DNA from: Bacillus alkalicellulosilyticus
GTDB lineage: Bacteria; Bacillota; Bacilli; Bacillales; Bacillaceae_F
Assembly: GCF_002019795.1 (NCBI RefSeq)
Contig: NZ_KV917381.1
Location: forward strand, 3,504,068 to 3,568,067
Length of the DNA stretch: 64,000 bases
Reading direction: 5' to 3'
Program-made: the position numbers and the translations under genes
Part shown: in pieces, positions 9,065 through 17,359 of the stretch
Numbering within the stretch: position 1 is the first letter of the stretch
Layout of the letters: every line of letters starts with the position of its first letter
Notes under the pieces: model-generated
The model's input: only the letters and a program-made list of their open reading frames with translations
The model's database searches: none
Told to the model about the DNA's origin: nothing

Positions 9065-9766
9065 TTATAGAACTGTATGGTCATGCTCCCAGCCTAATTT
9101 ATCATATAATTTCTTTCTGCCTTCTTTATCTCCTGATAATTCTTGATGAGCATATTTCGCGACATCTCTTGCTAATTTTCTAGGGACAACAACGACTCCG
9201 TCTCCATCAGCTACAACAACGTCTCCTGGATAGATAGCTACTCCACCAATAGCAATCGGTGTATCTTTTTCACAGAAACGAATTCGACCTTGGTCCATTC
9301 CTTGAGAGATAAACTTAGACCAGACAGGAATTCCTTGGTGAATGACCTCATCCGTATCTCGGATTCCACCGCCGTTTGTCAAATAGCCTCGAGCGCCTTT
9401 GTGTTTAAATTCTAACGTATTATTAGAACCTAAAATCCCAACATCGACTCCTGCTACGTCCATACAGACAAAGTCACCATCTTCAATATCTGCTCCCCAC
9501 GGGTCGTTACATACTTCACTGTAATACCAACCCACCCATTTCGTATACTCTTCAGGAGTCAACTTTGGCATTGGACCTTCGAATGGTACGTAGCGAGCCG
9601 TACGAGCAATTCCTACTACTTTTGTTCGGAAAAGTGGGCGAATACTATGGTCTACGGTTCCATATCCATGCATGCCAACCCAGTCCATACCGTCACGAAC
9701 ATCTGTCACGCGTAAATCCTTGTAAAGTTCCAATATTTCCTGTCTATCATCTTTTTGTGTTGTCAT
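9065..9766 (-). CDS. RraA-family aldolase-like protein (second copy)
   Basis: First enzyme gene of the cluster after the regulator, 233 residues, with ribosome site AAAGGAGAAG before the ATG at 9766. The family pattern is clear: VTDVRDGMDW at the N-terminus, NGGGIRD with the Arg-Asp pair near 135, and GDVVVADGDGVVVVPRKLA near 205. It differs markedly from the first RraA copy in the active-site loop (GVDVGILGSNNTLEFKHKG instead of GGEMTQAILGEIM), so the two are not a recent duplication and likely act on different substrates or form a two-part enzyme. A 113-base gap to the next gene holds no clear terminator. Confidence 0.83.
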   Translation of the reverse strand: MTTQKDDRQEILELYKDLRVTDVRDGMDWVGMHGYGTVDHSIRPLFRTKVVGIARTARYVPFEGPMPKLTPEEYTKWVGWYYSEVCNDPWGADIEDGDFVCMDVAGVDVGILGSNNTLEFKHKGARGYLTNGGGIRDTDEVIHQGIPVWSKFISQGMDQGRIRFCEKDTPIAIGGVAIYPGDVVVADGDGVVVVPRKLARDVAKYAHQELSGDKEGRKKLYDKLGWEHDHTVL

Positions 9767-9821
9767 ATTTATCTTCTCCTTTGAAATGATTAAGTATTTT
9801 GGTTACCTTCTATAAACACCT

Positions 9822-9835
9822 AAAACGATACCTAG
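9822..9835. promoter_or_regulatory. Candidate LacI-family operator ahead of the catabolic operon
   Basis: AAAACGATACCTAG matches three further sites at 10917, 11005 and 11135 (consensus AAAmCGATwmmCyA). It lies between the regulator stop and the first enzyme start, where a repressor of the operon would bind. The CG-centred core is usual for LacI-family operators. Confidence 0.5.
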
Positions 9836-9866
9836 AGAAAACTCACCTCCTTCACAAAATAATCGA

Positions 9867-10886
9867 TTACTTAGCTCCACATGATTTTCGAATGATAAGC
9901 TCTGGTTCAAGGACAATCGTCGCTGGCGGAGCCTTTGATTCACTACCTTCCTTACTCATGGTTTGAATGAGGATTTGAGCAGCCATTTTCCCCATATGAT
10001 AACCTGGTTGTCTTACAGTCGTTAGCGGCGGCTCTAAATGCTGAGCCCATATCGTTTCATCATAGCTAATTAAAGCGACATCATTTGGGATATGGAGTGT
10101 AAGAGACCTTAAAGCACCTAATACATGAAGTGTAATCATATTATTTGTTGAAAAGATCGCATCTGTGTCTGGATACGTTTGCAAAAAATGAATGATAGAC
10201 TCTTCTTGGGAATCGGTTTCCTGTTCAAGTTCTAAAATCCTAAACTCTTCTTTTGAAAAGCCATGTCGTAACATCGCTAAACAATATCCTTCAAGTCTTT
10301 CCTTCCAAGTACTTACATAGTCTGTAGCATATACAACAACAGCTACCTTTTTTCTTCCATTGTGTAAAAGATGCTCAACTGCTGAGTAGGCTCCTTTAAT
10401 GTTGTTCATGATGACATTGTTTGTTTCTAAATTTGGAATTCTACGATTAATTACGACTAATGGATATTTACTATCGACTAGTTTTTTATAGAGTTCCTGA
10501 TTTTTCACTGTGGGGTTGACAACAATCCCATCGACCTGTCTCATTTGCAGTTCTTTAATGTATTCCTCTTCGGCCTCGGGATTTTCGTTTGTATTACATA
10601 TCATTAAATTGTAGCCCAGTTCATGACATGTATCTTCCACTCCCTCTAGTACCGTCGTCCAAAAGGGGTTTTTTAAGTTTGAAAGCATAATACCAATTAC
10701 ATTTGTTCTCATCGACTTAAGACCTTTTGCTAGGGCGTTAGGTCTATAATCTAACTCTTTTATCGCTTTAAGAACTCGCATTCTCGTTTCTTCAGTCGTA
10801 TGTGCATAGTTTCCATTAAGAATCCGAGAAACTGTTGTTTTTGAGACATTTGCTCTTTCTGCTACGTCACCAATTGTGATTTTCAA
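9867..10886 (-). CDS. LacI/GalR-family transcriptional regulator
   Basis: Sugar-responsive repressor, 339 residues. The N-terminal helix-turn-helix reads ITIGDVAERANVSKTTVSRI, followed by the hinge helix region YRPNALAKGLKSMRTN, where the leucine-containing AKGLK contacts the minor groove. The periplasmic-binding-like effector domain follows (GIMLSNLKNPFW...). It is read leftward into the catabolic operon and lies at its head, which makes it the likely pathway regulator. Repeated CG-centred motifs lie both upstream (three) and downstream (one) of it, suggesting autoregulation. The inducer would be the imported compound or a phosphorylated product. Confidence 0.93.
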   Translation of the reverse strand: MKITIGDVAERANVSKTTVSRILNGNYAHTTEETRMRVLKAIKELDYRPNALAKGLKSMRTNVIGIMLSNLKNPFWTTVLEGVEDTCHELGYNLMICNTNENPEAEEEYIKELQMRQVDGIVVNPTVKNQELYKKLVDSKYPLVVINRRIPNLETNNVIMNNIKGAYSAVEHLLHNGRKKVAVVVYATDYVSTWKERLEGYCLAMLRHGFSKEEFRILELEQETDSQEESIIHFLQTYPDTDAIFSTNNMITLHVLGALRSLTLHIPNDVALISYDETIWAQHLEPPLTTVRQPGYHMGKMAAQILIQTMSKEGSESKAPPATIVLEPELIIRKSCGAK

Positions 10887-10916
10887 AAACTATCACCACC
10901 TTTGCTTAAAAACCTT

Positions 10917-10934
10917 GGAAACCGATAAACTAAG
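10917..10934. promoter_or_regulatory. Candidate LacI operator, 31 bases upstream of the regulator gene
   Basis: GGAAACCGATAAACTAAG shares the AAAmCGATwmmCyAA core with the sites at 9822, 11005 and 11135. Its position next to the translation start suits autorepression. Confidence 0.5.
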
Positions 10935-11004
10935 TATTAAAAAAAATAAACCTTGTTGGGTTACCCTAGACTAAATTGTACTACTCATAGTTATGCTTGG
11001 TTTT

Positions 11005-11022
11005 AGAAAACGATACCCAAAA
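11005..11022. promoter_or_regulatory. Candidate LacI operator, distal site
   Basis: AGAAAACGATACCCAAAA, the same core as the site at 10917 and in the same orientation. Several spaced sites may allow looping by a tetrameric or paired repressor; that part is inference. Confidence 0.42.
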
Positions 11023-11134
11023 TATGTGTATGTTCAAAGAAGTTTGATTTGAATTGAATGTAGATTCGTTGAAACTTTTTATGAAGTGATTTGAAATGAG
11101 AGTGTAAACCCTAAGAAGTAGCTTTGGTTTGTTT

Positions 11135-11152
11135 GGAAACCGATTAACTAAT
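11135..11152. promoter_or_regulatory. Candidate LacI operator, far upstream site
   Basis: GGAAACCGATTAACTAAT differs from the site at 10917 by only two bases over 18. The rest of the 600-base gap between the LacI gene and the dihydrouridine synthase gene holds the composite repeat at 11271-11447 and otherwise AT-rich DNA without a recognisable gene. Confidence 0.45.
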
Positions 11153-11270
11153 TACAACTAAAATTTAACGTAGAAAAGGTTTGCTGTCAACAATATTTAG
11201 AAAATTTAATTAACTTCGCGTAGATATTTGGATGTTTTCTTAATTTTGTAGGATAAAAATAAGGAAGTAA

Positions 11271-11447
11271 GAGGGTACTGAAAAGTTAGGTTAATATTTT
11301 TCAGTGCCCTCTTAGCAATGTGAGTAAGCAGTGCGTTTTTTATTGCCTTCTACGAGTGGTTTTTTCGTAGAAGGCATGCAACGAGTGAAGCCATTGCCAT
11401 ATATTTAAAGGCACTGAAAAGTTGTTTTGTACTTTTTCATTGGCTTC
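11271..11447 (+). repeat. Composite repeat copy 1 (B-C-B')
   Basis: Module B hairpin is 11271-11311. Module C is 11315-11397: basal stem GCAATG/CATTGC, apical stem 11345-11355 with 11365-11375 (GCCTTCTACGA and its exact complement), 9-nt loop GTGGTTTTT. Module B' is 11408-11447. It lies 46 bases past the dihydrouridine synthase stop codon, on the far side from the LacI gene. Confidence 0.85.
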
Positions 11448-11492
11448 CGATATAGATTGTCGCGTAAAGAATGAACAGCAATTGCCACACTT

Positions 11493-12476
11493 CTACTGTT
11501 CCCCCGCCTCATTACTATTTTTGGTTTCAAAATTAACAAGCAAGTCACGCACTTCATCTGTCGATTTTGTGTTCATTAATTGATTTCTTAATGTACTTGC
11601 CCCTGGAAACCCTTTGACATATATTTTAAAAAAGCGGTGAAGCGCATGAAATGGACGTAGCTCCAATCCTGCATATTTATCATGGACGTCCATATGCAAC
11701 ATTAATAGATTGAGTAATTCCTCACTGCTATGGTCTCTCGGCTCTTTTTCAAAGGCAAATGGGTTATTGAAAATACCACGACCAATCATTACCCCATCGA
11801 CACCGTATTGGTTGGCAAGCTTAAGGCCTGTTTGACGGTCTAGAATATCACCGTTAATCGTTAAAAGAGTATCTGGTGCTATCTGATCACGTAGTTTCTT
11901 TATCTCTGGGATCAGCTCCCAATGAGCATCTACCTTGCTCATTTCCTCTCTTGTCCTTAGATGAATGGAGAGATTCACAATATCTTGTTTCAGTATGTGA
12001 GTTAGCCATTCGTGCCACTCGTCTACTTGATGATAACCTAGCCTTGTCTTTACGCTTACAGGCAGCCCTCCTGCTTTTGCTGCTTGGATTAACTCTGCCG
12101 CAACATCTGGACGGCAAATAAGGCCACTTCCCTTCCCATGCCGTGCCACATTAGGTACAGGACAGCCCATATTAATATCCAAACCCTTAAAGCCAAGTTC
12201 CGCCATTCCTATACTCATTTGCCGAAAATGTTCAGGCTTGTCCCCCCAAATATGGGCGACAATTGGTTGTTCGTCTTCTGTAAAAGTCAAACGACCACGT
12301 AAACTTTTCCTTCCCTCTGGGTGACAATAGCTATCACTGTTTGCAAACTCCGTAAAAAATACATCCGGCCTCGCAGCCGCACTTACGACATGGCGAAAAA
12401 CAACATCCGTTACTTCTTCCATTGGTGCCAATATAAAAAAAGGTCGTGGTAATTCACGCCAAAAATTATCTTTCAT
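11493..12476 (-). CDS. tRNA-dihydrouridine synthase
   Basis: FMN-dependent enzyme that reduces uridines in the tRNA D-loop. Either the ATG at 12476 or the TTG at 12488 can start it; I prefer the ATG, preceded by GAAGGTG, giving 327 residues. The opening [17 protein letters not shown] is the Dus FMN-binding start. The catalytic cysteine is in [20 protein letters not shown] near residue 103, and VSVKTRLG and GDILD complete the barrel motifs. It is set as a single gene between composite repeat 1 and the toxin-antitoxin pair. Which position in tRNA it modifies cannot be told. Confidence 0.93.
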   Translation of the reverse strand: MKDNFWRELPRPFFILAPMEEVTDVVFRHVVSAAARPDVFFTEFANSDSYCHPEGRKSLRGRLTFTEDEQPIVAHIWGDKPEHFRQMSIGMAELGFKGLDINMGCPVPNVARHGKGSGLICRPDVAAELIQAAKAGGLPVSVKTRLGYHQVDEWHEWLTHILKQDIVNLSIHLRTREEMSKVDAHWELIPEIKKLRDQIAPDTLLTINGDILDRQTGLKLANQYGVDGVMIGRGIFNNPFAFEKEPRDHSSEELLNLLMLHMDVHDKYAGLELRPFHALHRFFKIYVKGFPGASTLRNQLMNTKSTDEVRDLLVNFETKNSNEAGEQ

Positions 12477-12596
12477 ATTCACCTTCAAATCCTCTCACTT
12501 CGTATCCCTACTTAAAATATACTATCATTATTTTCTCCTTACACAGGCTCTTCTTCTGTAAAGGAGCATGAACATACTAATCATGTTTTGTATTTC

Positions 12597-13007
12597 TTAT
12601 ATTATCTCTTCTGGAATATAGTATTCACAATCCAATTTTTTAAAATCTTTTTTATCCCAAGTTAAAATCGGGAGTTTACTGCTAGATTTACTCGATAACA
12701 GTGCATCAGCAAAATCAACATTTTTGTCAGCAAACATTTTCAGTGCAATACCTACATTCTCTTCCTCTACTTCAACATTTTCTGATTCAATTACATCTAA
12801 TAAGTATTCTGAGATTTGTTGTTTTTCCAATTTATAAAATGACCTTAGTAACCAACAACATTCCGCGATTACTACAGTAGGGATTACTAAAGATATTTCA
12901 TTTTTATCAACCTTTTCAACAAGCCTCACTATAGTATTAAATTTAATTGGGTCATCTTTAACTAACAGCCGTACCAAAACATTAGTATCAACTAGGAATT
13001 TATTCAT
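12597..13007 (-). CDS. PIN-domain toxin, VapC-like
   Basis: Likely RNase toxin of a type II toxin-antitoxin pair, 136 residues. PIN acidic residues are visible: Asp7 in LVDTNVLVRLL, Glu near 50 in VIAECCW, and Asp in DFADALLSS and LTWDKKDF near the C-terminus. It overlaps the antitoxin gene by 8 bases and follows it, the usual antitoxin-first order. Family: MazE/AbrB-partnered VapC of Bacillota and archaea. Targets of such enzymes include tRNA and rRNA, but nothing here identifies the target. Confidence 0.88.
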   Translation of the reverse strand: MNKFLVDTNVLVRLLVKDDPIKFNTIVRLVEKVDKNEISLVIPTVVIAECCWLLRSFYKLEKQQISEYLLDVIESENVEVEEENVGIALKMFADKNVDFADALLSSKSSSKLPILTWDKKDFKKLDCEYYIPEEII

Positions 13008-13269
13008 CTTCCAATTCCTCTTTTAGAATATATTTAGATGCATCCTCCTGAGTAACTTCTCTCATTTTTTCAAGTTCTATTTCTTCTTTACTAATAATTC
13101 TGCCAATGGCTTGACTTAAATATTTTTTTCTTATCGGCTCTATCCTCACTTCATCATTTTCTATTAAAAATTTAAATTGGTCTCCCTCATTTAAACCTAA
13201 CTTTTCTCTAAGTTCCTTCGGTATTGTTATCTGTCCTTTGCTCGTCATCTTTCCACTCACTAATTCCAT
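13000..13269 (-). CDS. AbrB/MazE-type antitoxin
   Basis: Swapped-hairpin AbrB DNA-binding antitoxin, 89 residues. The N-terminal domain reads MTSKGQITIPKELREKLGL and GDQFKFLIENDEVRIEP, the classic SpoVT-AbrB signature. The acidic C-terminus (EELEDE) should wrap the toxin. The start ATG at 13269 follows AGAGGTG. It probably represses its own promoter in complex with VapC. The gene is as AT-rich as its surroundings, so its base composition gives no sign of recent transfer, although such pairs move often. Confidence 0.9.
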   Translation of the reverse strand: MELVSGKMTSKGQITIPKELREKLGLNEGDQFKFLIENDEVRIEPIRKKYLSQAIGRIISKEEIELEKMREVTQEDASKYILKEELEDE

Positions 13270-13576
13270 TCATTTTCACCTCTTACTTCTTTTATAGTAT
13301 TACTAACATTATAAGTATTACTTATTTTTATTGCAATCCCACTGTCCCGACAAATTGTGACCATAAACATGCTCATAAGTCATGCGATACGTCGCCCTTG
13401 GCTAAAGGTTCTTTGACTTATCAATTAGCCTCTTAATTGTCATCGCTTCATAGGCACCTAAAATGAAAGAGCTGCTCCAAAGGTTGTGAATTATCAACCT
13501 TCCAGGAACAACTCTTTTTTAGAAATAAAAATTTGAAACCTACTAATAAAAGTTCTCCAATCATCTATCTTTATTT
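13270..13576. other. 307-base gap: toxin-antitoxin promoter region and a shared terminator
   Basis: Upstream of the antitoxin the DNA is AT-rich and should hold its promoter. The part around 13360-13440 has no gene or repeat I can recognise. The only clear structure is the hairpin at 13466-13520. Confidence 0.5.
13466..13520. terminator. Imperfect hairpin ending the ECF41 operon
   Basis: Long interrupted stem (AAAGAG...AAGGTTG with CAACCTT...CTCTTT) between the sigma factor stop and the toxin-antitoxin region. A T-run follows on the plus strand and a weaker one on the minus strand. Confidence 0.6.
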
Positions 13577-14440
13577 TTAAAGAGTGGGTAACTTGTCAGG
13601 ATTTAGAGTAATATATATTTCATTTATTTTATCATTACTAATATACAAACTTAGAATGCTTTGAATCTTACCATTGATATAAAATACAATTGCTGGTTGA
13701 TAATTTACATTTTTCACTTCAAAGTAAAAACCTTCGGGCGCCTTTTTGATAATAGCATATAGGAAGGCCATAACATGATCTCGAGAAACGATTGGACGGA
13801 TAGCAGCATTGACCTTTCCACCTCCATCAGAATATAAAATAACATCATCAGTTATAAGTTCTAACAATGCAGAGGTATTGTGCATCTGAAATGATTGAAT
13901 AAAGAGATTAATAATGTCTTTATTTTTCTCATAGTTTAAACTTTCATTTCCTACTCGTGAGATTTTTTGCTTAGCCCGACTAAAAATTTTTCGACAGTTC
14001 TCTTCTTTCTTTTCTATAATAGTAGCAATCTCAGTATAGGAGTAGTTAAAAACCTCTCTTAGAAGTAGTACGGCCCGTTCATCGGGTGCTAAATGTTCCA
14101 TCATACGTAAATAGGCTATACTCAATCCTTCTTTTTTTAACACCATATCGGAAGGATCAGAGTCAATGTTTTTATCTATTAATAAAGGGACAGGATTCCA
14201 TGGTCCTACATACTTTTCCCGTCTACGCCTTGCTGATTTTAGTTCATCCAGACAAAAATTAGTTACCATTTTGCAAAGGTAGGCTTTCTTATTATCTATT
14301 TTCTTCTCATCAATCTGGTATGCTTTTAAAAAGGTTTCATGTACAATATCTTCTGCTTCCATAATAGATCCAAGCATACGATAGCTTATGGAAAACAACA
14401 ATGGTTTAAATTGTTGGTAGTCCTCATTACTAATTTGCAC
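13577..14440 (-). CDS. ECF41-family sigma factor with fused SnoaL-like regulatory domain (SigJ type)
   Basis: Alternative sigma factor that carries its own regulator. The GTG at 14440 starts it, 4 bases after the flavoprotein stop; 287 residues. Region 2 is FKPLLFSISYRMLGSIMEAEDIV, and region 4 is LLLREVFNYSYTEIATIIEKKEENCRK. The linker YVGPWNPVPLL matches the WLPEP-type linker of ECF41. The C-terminal SnoaL-like domain has the diagnostic DGGGKV (SDGGGKVNAAIRP) and ends NPDKLP. In this family the fused domain replaces an anti-sigma factor. A matching promoter lies ahead of the upstream partner gene, so the operon is probably autoregulated. Confidence 0.93.
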   Translation of the reverse strand: MQISNEDYQQFKPLLFSISYRMLGSIMEAEDIVHETFLKAYQIDEKKIDNKKAYLCKMVTNFCLDELKSARRRREKYVGPWNPVPLLIDKNIDSDPSDMVLKKEGLSIAYLRMMEHLAPDERAVLLLREVFNYSYTEIATIIEKKEENCRKIFSRAKQKISRVGNESLNYEKNKDIINLFIQSFQMHNTSALLELITDDVILYSDGGGKVNAAIRPIVSRDHVMAFLYAIIKKAPEGFYFEVKNVNYQPAIVFYINGKIQSILSLYISNDKINEIYITLNPDKLPTL

Positions 14441-14444
14441 GATA

Positions 14445-15725
14445 TCAACTCTTTTCCTTTTTAATAATTTCCTCAGCGGCTTGTTTCCCGCTAGTAACGG
14501 CTCCTTCTGACAGTATTGAATATGGTGATGCCCAATCTCCTGCTATATATAATCCGGGGATTTTATTTTTAGAACATTGCAACATTTGTTCATCACCTAC
14601 TTGAGGCAATCGCTGGTTAACTGTAATTTGAGGAATAAAACGACTCGTAATTACATAGCTTTTCCATCCTGGTTGTATCTTTTCTAAAAATTGTTCGAGC
14701 TCGCATTTTACTTTTTTCCATTCTTTGTTGTCAGTTGGACTTTGGTATTTAAACACATGCAACACTATACTTTTTGCATCATCAGAAAGTAGCGCATTAT
14801 TTGAATGTACAGAAAAATAGAGTGGATCCACTATACCCATAGCGAATACTTTCTTTGGGTTCGGAAGCTGCGTTAATGCAACATCTAACGTAGACCCCTT
14901 TACAGATTCCATTTTTGTAAACGAGTCACTTTGAGAGAAGGGAGACTTTTCGCCTAGCATCTGATTGAGTTCTTTTGGTTCTACTGTACATAAAACATTT
15001 TTTCCAACAATAACCTCACCATCAGAAAGTACTATTTTAATATGGTCCTGTTCAATAGGAACTATCTGTTTGACATTCTTACGGGTTTGAAACTGTATAC
15101 CCGAGACAACCGAATTATTGTGAAGTTGGTCTATAATGGTTTGCCAACCTTTATCTAAATAAAGTACTCCGTTCAGGGCAGCCTTCAAATGTATTAACAT
15201 AACCTTCGCACTGACCTTATTAGGAGAATGACAATACGTCGCAAGTCTGCCTAATAAATAGAGTAATGATTGAACATTTTCAGAACGGGTTGTTTGCTGA
15301 ACCCATCGCTCGTATGTTTGCAGTACTACTTTCTCATTATCGATTGACATCACCTTCATTAAAACTTTAGCCCATTCAATCCGTTCTTTCCAGCTTAAAA
15401 AATTTGAAGTGAGCAATCCTAAAGGAGACAACGGTGCAATATATTCCAATTGATTTTCAACTAAAATTCCACCAATTTTAGGAGACTTCCCAGAAAGCTG
15501 TATATTTAATTCCTCGAGAATCGACTTGGCCTTACCCTTTTTATATAGAGCATGTGGACCTAAATTAAAATACTGTTGCCGTATATGATCAGTTCTTGCT
15601 CTTCCACCTACATTTTTATTCTTTTCAAGTACTAATATAGATAGATTGTTTCGTGTTAAATAATTGGCTGCCACTAAACCAGCTAGGCCACCACCGATAA
15701 TAACAACATCCCATTTTTGAGTCAT
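14445..15725 (-). CDS. FAD-dependent oxidoreductase (phytoene desaturase/amine oxidase-like)
   Basis: Soluble flavoprotein of 426 residues. The FAD dinucleotide-binding motif is VVIIGGGLAGLVAANYL at 8-24, followed by LVLEKNKNVGGRART. The C-terminal flavin motif is PGLYIAGDWASPYSILSEGAVTSGKQAAE. The substrate-binding middle is not diagnostic: members desaturate carotenoids or oxidise amines. ECF41 sigma genes are typically next to oxidoreductases or carboxymuconolactone decarboxylase-like genes that they control, which fits. The ATG at 15725 follows AAAGGAGG and is driven by the ECF41 promoter at 15761-15787. Its reaction is not assignable. Confidence 0.85.
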   Translation of the reverse strand: MTQKWDVVIIGGGLAGLVAANYLTRNNLSILVLEKNKNVGGRARTDHIRQQYFNLGPHALYKKGKAKSILEELNIQLSGKSPKIGGILVENQLEYIAPLSPLGLLTSNFLSWKERIEWAKVLMKVMSIDNEKVVLQTYERWVQQTTRSENVQSLLYLLGRLATYCHSPNKVSAKVMLIHLKAALNGVLYLDKGWQTIIDQLHNNSVVSGIQFQTRKNVKQIVPIEQDHIKIVLSDGEVIVGKNVLCTVEPKELNQMLGEKSPFSQSDSFTKMESVKGSTLDVALTQLPNPKKVFAMGIVDPLYFSVHSNNALLSDDAKSIVLHVFKYQSPTDNKEWKKVKCELEQFLEKIQPGWKSYVITSRFIPQITVNQRLPQVGDEQMLQCSKNKIPGLYIAGDWASPYSILSEGAVTSGKQAAEEIIKKEKS

Positions 15726-15760
15726 AAGATAATACCTCCTTTTATTATTTCATAACTCAA

Positions 15761-15787
15761 GACGAAGAAGGATGAATAATTGTGACA
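15761..15787 (-). promoter_or_regulatory. ECF41-type promoter
   Basis: On the minus strand TGTCACA (15787-15781) and CGTC (15764-15761) are exactly 16 bases apart. This is the target signature known for ECF41 sigma factors (TGTCACA-N16-CGTC). It is 36 bases upstream of the flavoprotein start, followed by a good ribosome binding site, so the sigma factor should switch on its own operon. Confidence 0.85.
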
Positions 15788-15813
15788 TAAAACATTTTCT
15801 GTTCAAAAAAAAC

Positions 15814-15970
15814 AGAGGGTGTGACAAAAGGTTGTTTTTACCTTTTGTCACACCCTCTAAGCAATGAGCGAAACCGCCACTATCTTTTAAAGAAAGTTGT
15901 GAGTTTTTTTCACAACTTACTGAAGTGAGTGTGTTTCTCACAACGGCCTTTGTGGCAAATGAAGTCAGTA
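15814..15970 (+). repeat. Composite repeat copy 2 (A plus a chimeric C)
   Basis: Module A hairpin is 15814-15858 (18-base arms, AGAGGGTGTGACAAAAGG with its complement). Module C starts GCAATGAGCGAAACCGCCAC at 15861 and reaches a GTGGC at 15951-15955, but the right basal arm is decayed. The inner part holds two hairpins one after the other, 15894-15918 and 15925-15941, the second with a loop like other copies. It looks like a fusion of two C apical arms. An open reading frame over this region is not a gene. The remaining DNA up to 16093 shows nothing else. Confidence 0.75.
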
Positions 15971-16093
15971 CAGATGTTTTAGCTAGTTCTGTCCCAGCCC
16001 CTGTGTGTACGTGGAACCATCGTTGTCCGAGAGATAACATGAATTATTCCAAGGTATTTCTACTATATTTACAACGGGACGTTTCTCTCAATA

Positions 16094-17359
16094 CTACTGG
16101 TGGAGCCTCTCTTTCTTCTTGTTTAAATAAGACTCATCCAGTTCATGAATTGAGTCTTTGTCGAAGTTGGCATTAATGTATTCACTAAACTCCAAAACCT
16201 TTTCTCTACTACATGGGGCACCTTCCTCAACGATCGTGATAAGCGCATCGTACATGGCAAGAAGAATGGAAATGTCCTCTCGTCCGTAATGACATATCTG
16301 ATAAAATGCTCCATATAAAATATCGTTAAAGGGAGTTTGCACAGTAGTAACCTTAACTTCACCCTCGTGGTAATAATTGAGGTATCTACCATCGTATTTA
16401 CTCACTTCAGCGAGTAACTTCCCTAGATGAAAAATACAGTCAATCGCTGTATTTGGGTCATTAATCCCAGGGGAAACCGCTCGTAATGTGACTTCAACAA
16501 TTTTTCTGATCCCAAACTCTACGTCCTGAAACATCGTTCGGTCATTCCCAATTTTTATATATTTCTTTATATCGAGTTTCGGTTGTACTCCCTGATAATA
16601 AATAATCAGTAAAGTGTCCCCTGGTTTGACGAAGGAACCGACAGGCTTTAATAACTCAAAGACAAAACTTTTATCCAAGGCTGTTTCTAAAAGGCGATGA
16701 GTTTCGCACAGTTGAATATAACCTAGCGTATCGTTCTTCACCTTGAGCTGATTAGCATGTTGTGGCAATGATGGCTTGTCCCACGTTATCTTAATCATTT
16801 CACCTTTTTTCGGTGTAAGTCTATCTTCCAGTGCTTTAAGTGTCGAAGTGGTTACTTCATTCACAAGATTATTCACTTGGATAGATTTGGCCACATGATG
16901 AATGAAATACGCAAAAAAAGCAAGACAAACGATAGCAAGCAGTACTCCAATCGGACCAGCAATAACCTCATGTGTTAAATCCTCCCTCATAAACAAGAGC
17001 GTCAGAATTGAATACATAATCCCGCCCATATAAACACCCAGCACTCGAATCGTTACCTTGTTTGTAATAAAGTCAGACAGCGTTCGTGGGGAAAACTGGG
17101 AGGAATACGTGGTTAAGACGACCATGATTGTCGAGAACGTAATGGTTATCATCGTTAAAAGGGCTGCTGCAATCGTCCCTAATATCGTTTGAGCCAAATC
17201 GACGCTTATCAAAAATAAAGCTGGTATCGTCTCAGTAACAGCCTTCCCATGAATTGTATCTACATAAATGATACCAAAAGCCAAGATTGTGGCCATTAAG
17301 CAATATAGACTTGGCATAAGCCAAATCGTTTGTTTGATTTGCAGGAGAAAATTTTTCAT
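16094..17359 (-). CDS. DUF2254 membrane protein
   Basis: Predicted membrane protein of 421 residues with four N-terminal helices (about 13-35, 58-82, 102-122, 134-156) and a long cytoplasmic C-terminal half. Conserved family parts are FSTIMVVLTTYSSQFSPRTL between helices 2 and 3, and VTLRAVSPGINDPNTAIDCI in the soluble half. The family is widespread and its function unknown. The ATG at 17359 follows CAGGGGGAC. It stands alone between composite repeat 2 and a divergent SDR gene. A role in ion or envelope homeostasis has no direct support here. Confidence 0.88.
   Translation of the reverse strand: MKNFLLQIKQTIWLMPSLYCLMATILAFGIIYVDTIHGKAVTETIPALFLISVDLAQTILGTIAAALLTMITITFSTIMVVLTTYSSQFSPRTLSDFITNKVTIRVLGVYMGGIMYSILTLLFMREDLTHEVIAGPIGVLLAIVCLAFFAYFIHHVAKSIQVNNLVNEVTTSTLKALEDRLTPKKGEMIKITWDKPSLPQHANQLKVKNDTLGYIQLCETHRLLETALDKSFVFELLKPVGSFVKPGDTLLIIYYQGVQPKLDIKKYIKIGNDRTMFQDVEFGIRKIVEVTLRAVSPGINDPNTAIDCIFHLGKLLAEVSKYDGRYLNYYHEGEVKVTTVQTPFNDILYGAFYQICHYGREDISILLAMYDALITIVEEGAPCSREKVLEFSEYINANFDKDSIHELDESYLNKKKERLHQ

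Noticed and set aside
3163-9766. Sulfoquinovose or sulfolactate breakdown pathway
   Set aside because: Ldh2 and aldehyde dehydrogenase families take part in such routes, but there is no sulfonate exporter, sulfo-sugar isomerase/aldolase or transaldolase marker, so the assignment would be a guess.
10917-10934. Catabolite (cre) site at the LacI gene
   Set aside because: The sequence is off the cre consensus in the first and last positions, while it agrees well with three other local motifs, so it is better taken as a local operator.
12597-13269. Larger defence island around the toxin-antitoxin pair
   Set aside because: The flanking genes are a dihydrouridine synthase and an ECF41 operon, with no restriction, nuclease or abortive-infection genes.
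15750-16040. Leftward 96-residue reading frame
   Set aside because: It runs through composite repeat 2 and the ECF41 promoter, with low-complexity product and no ribosome site.
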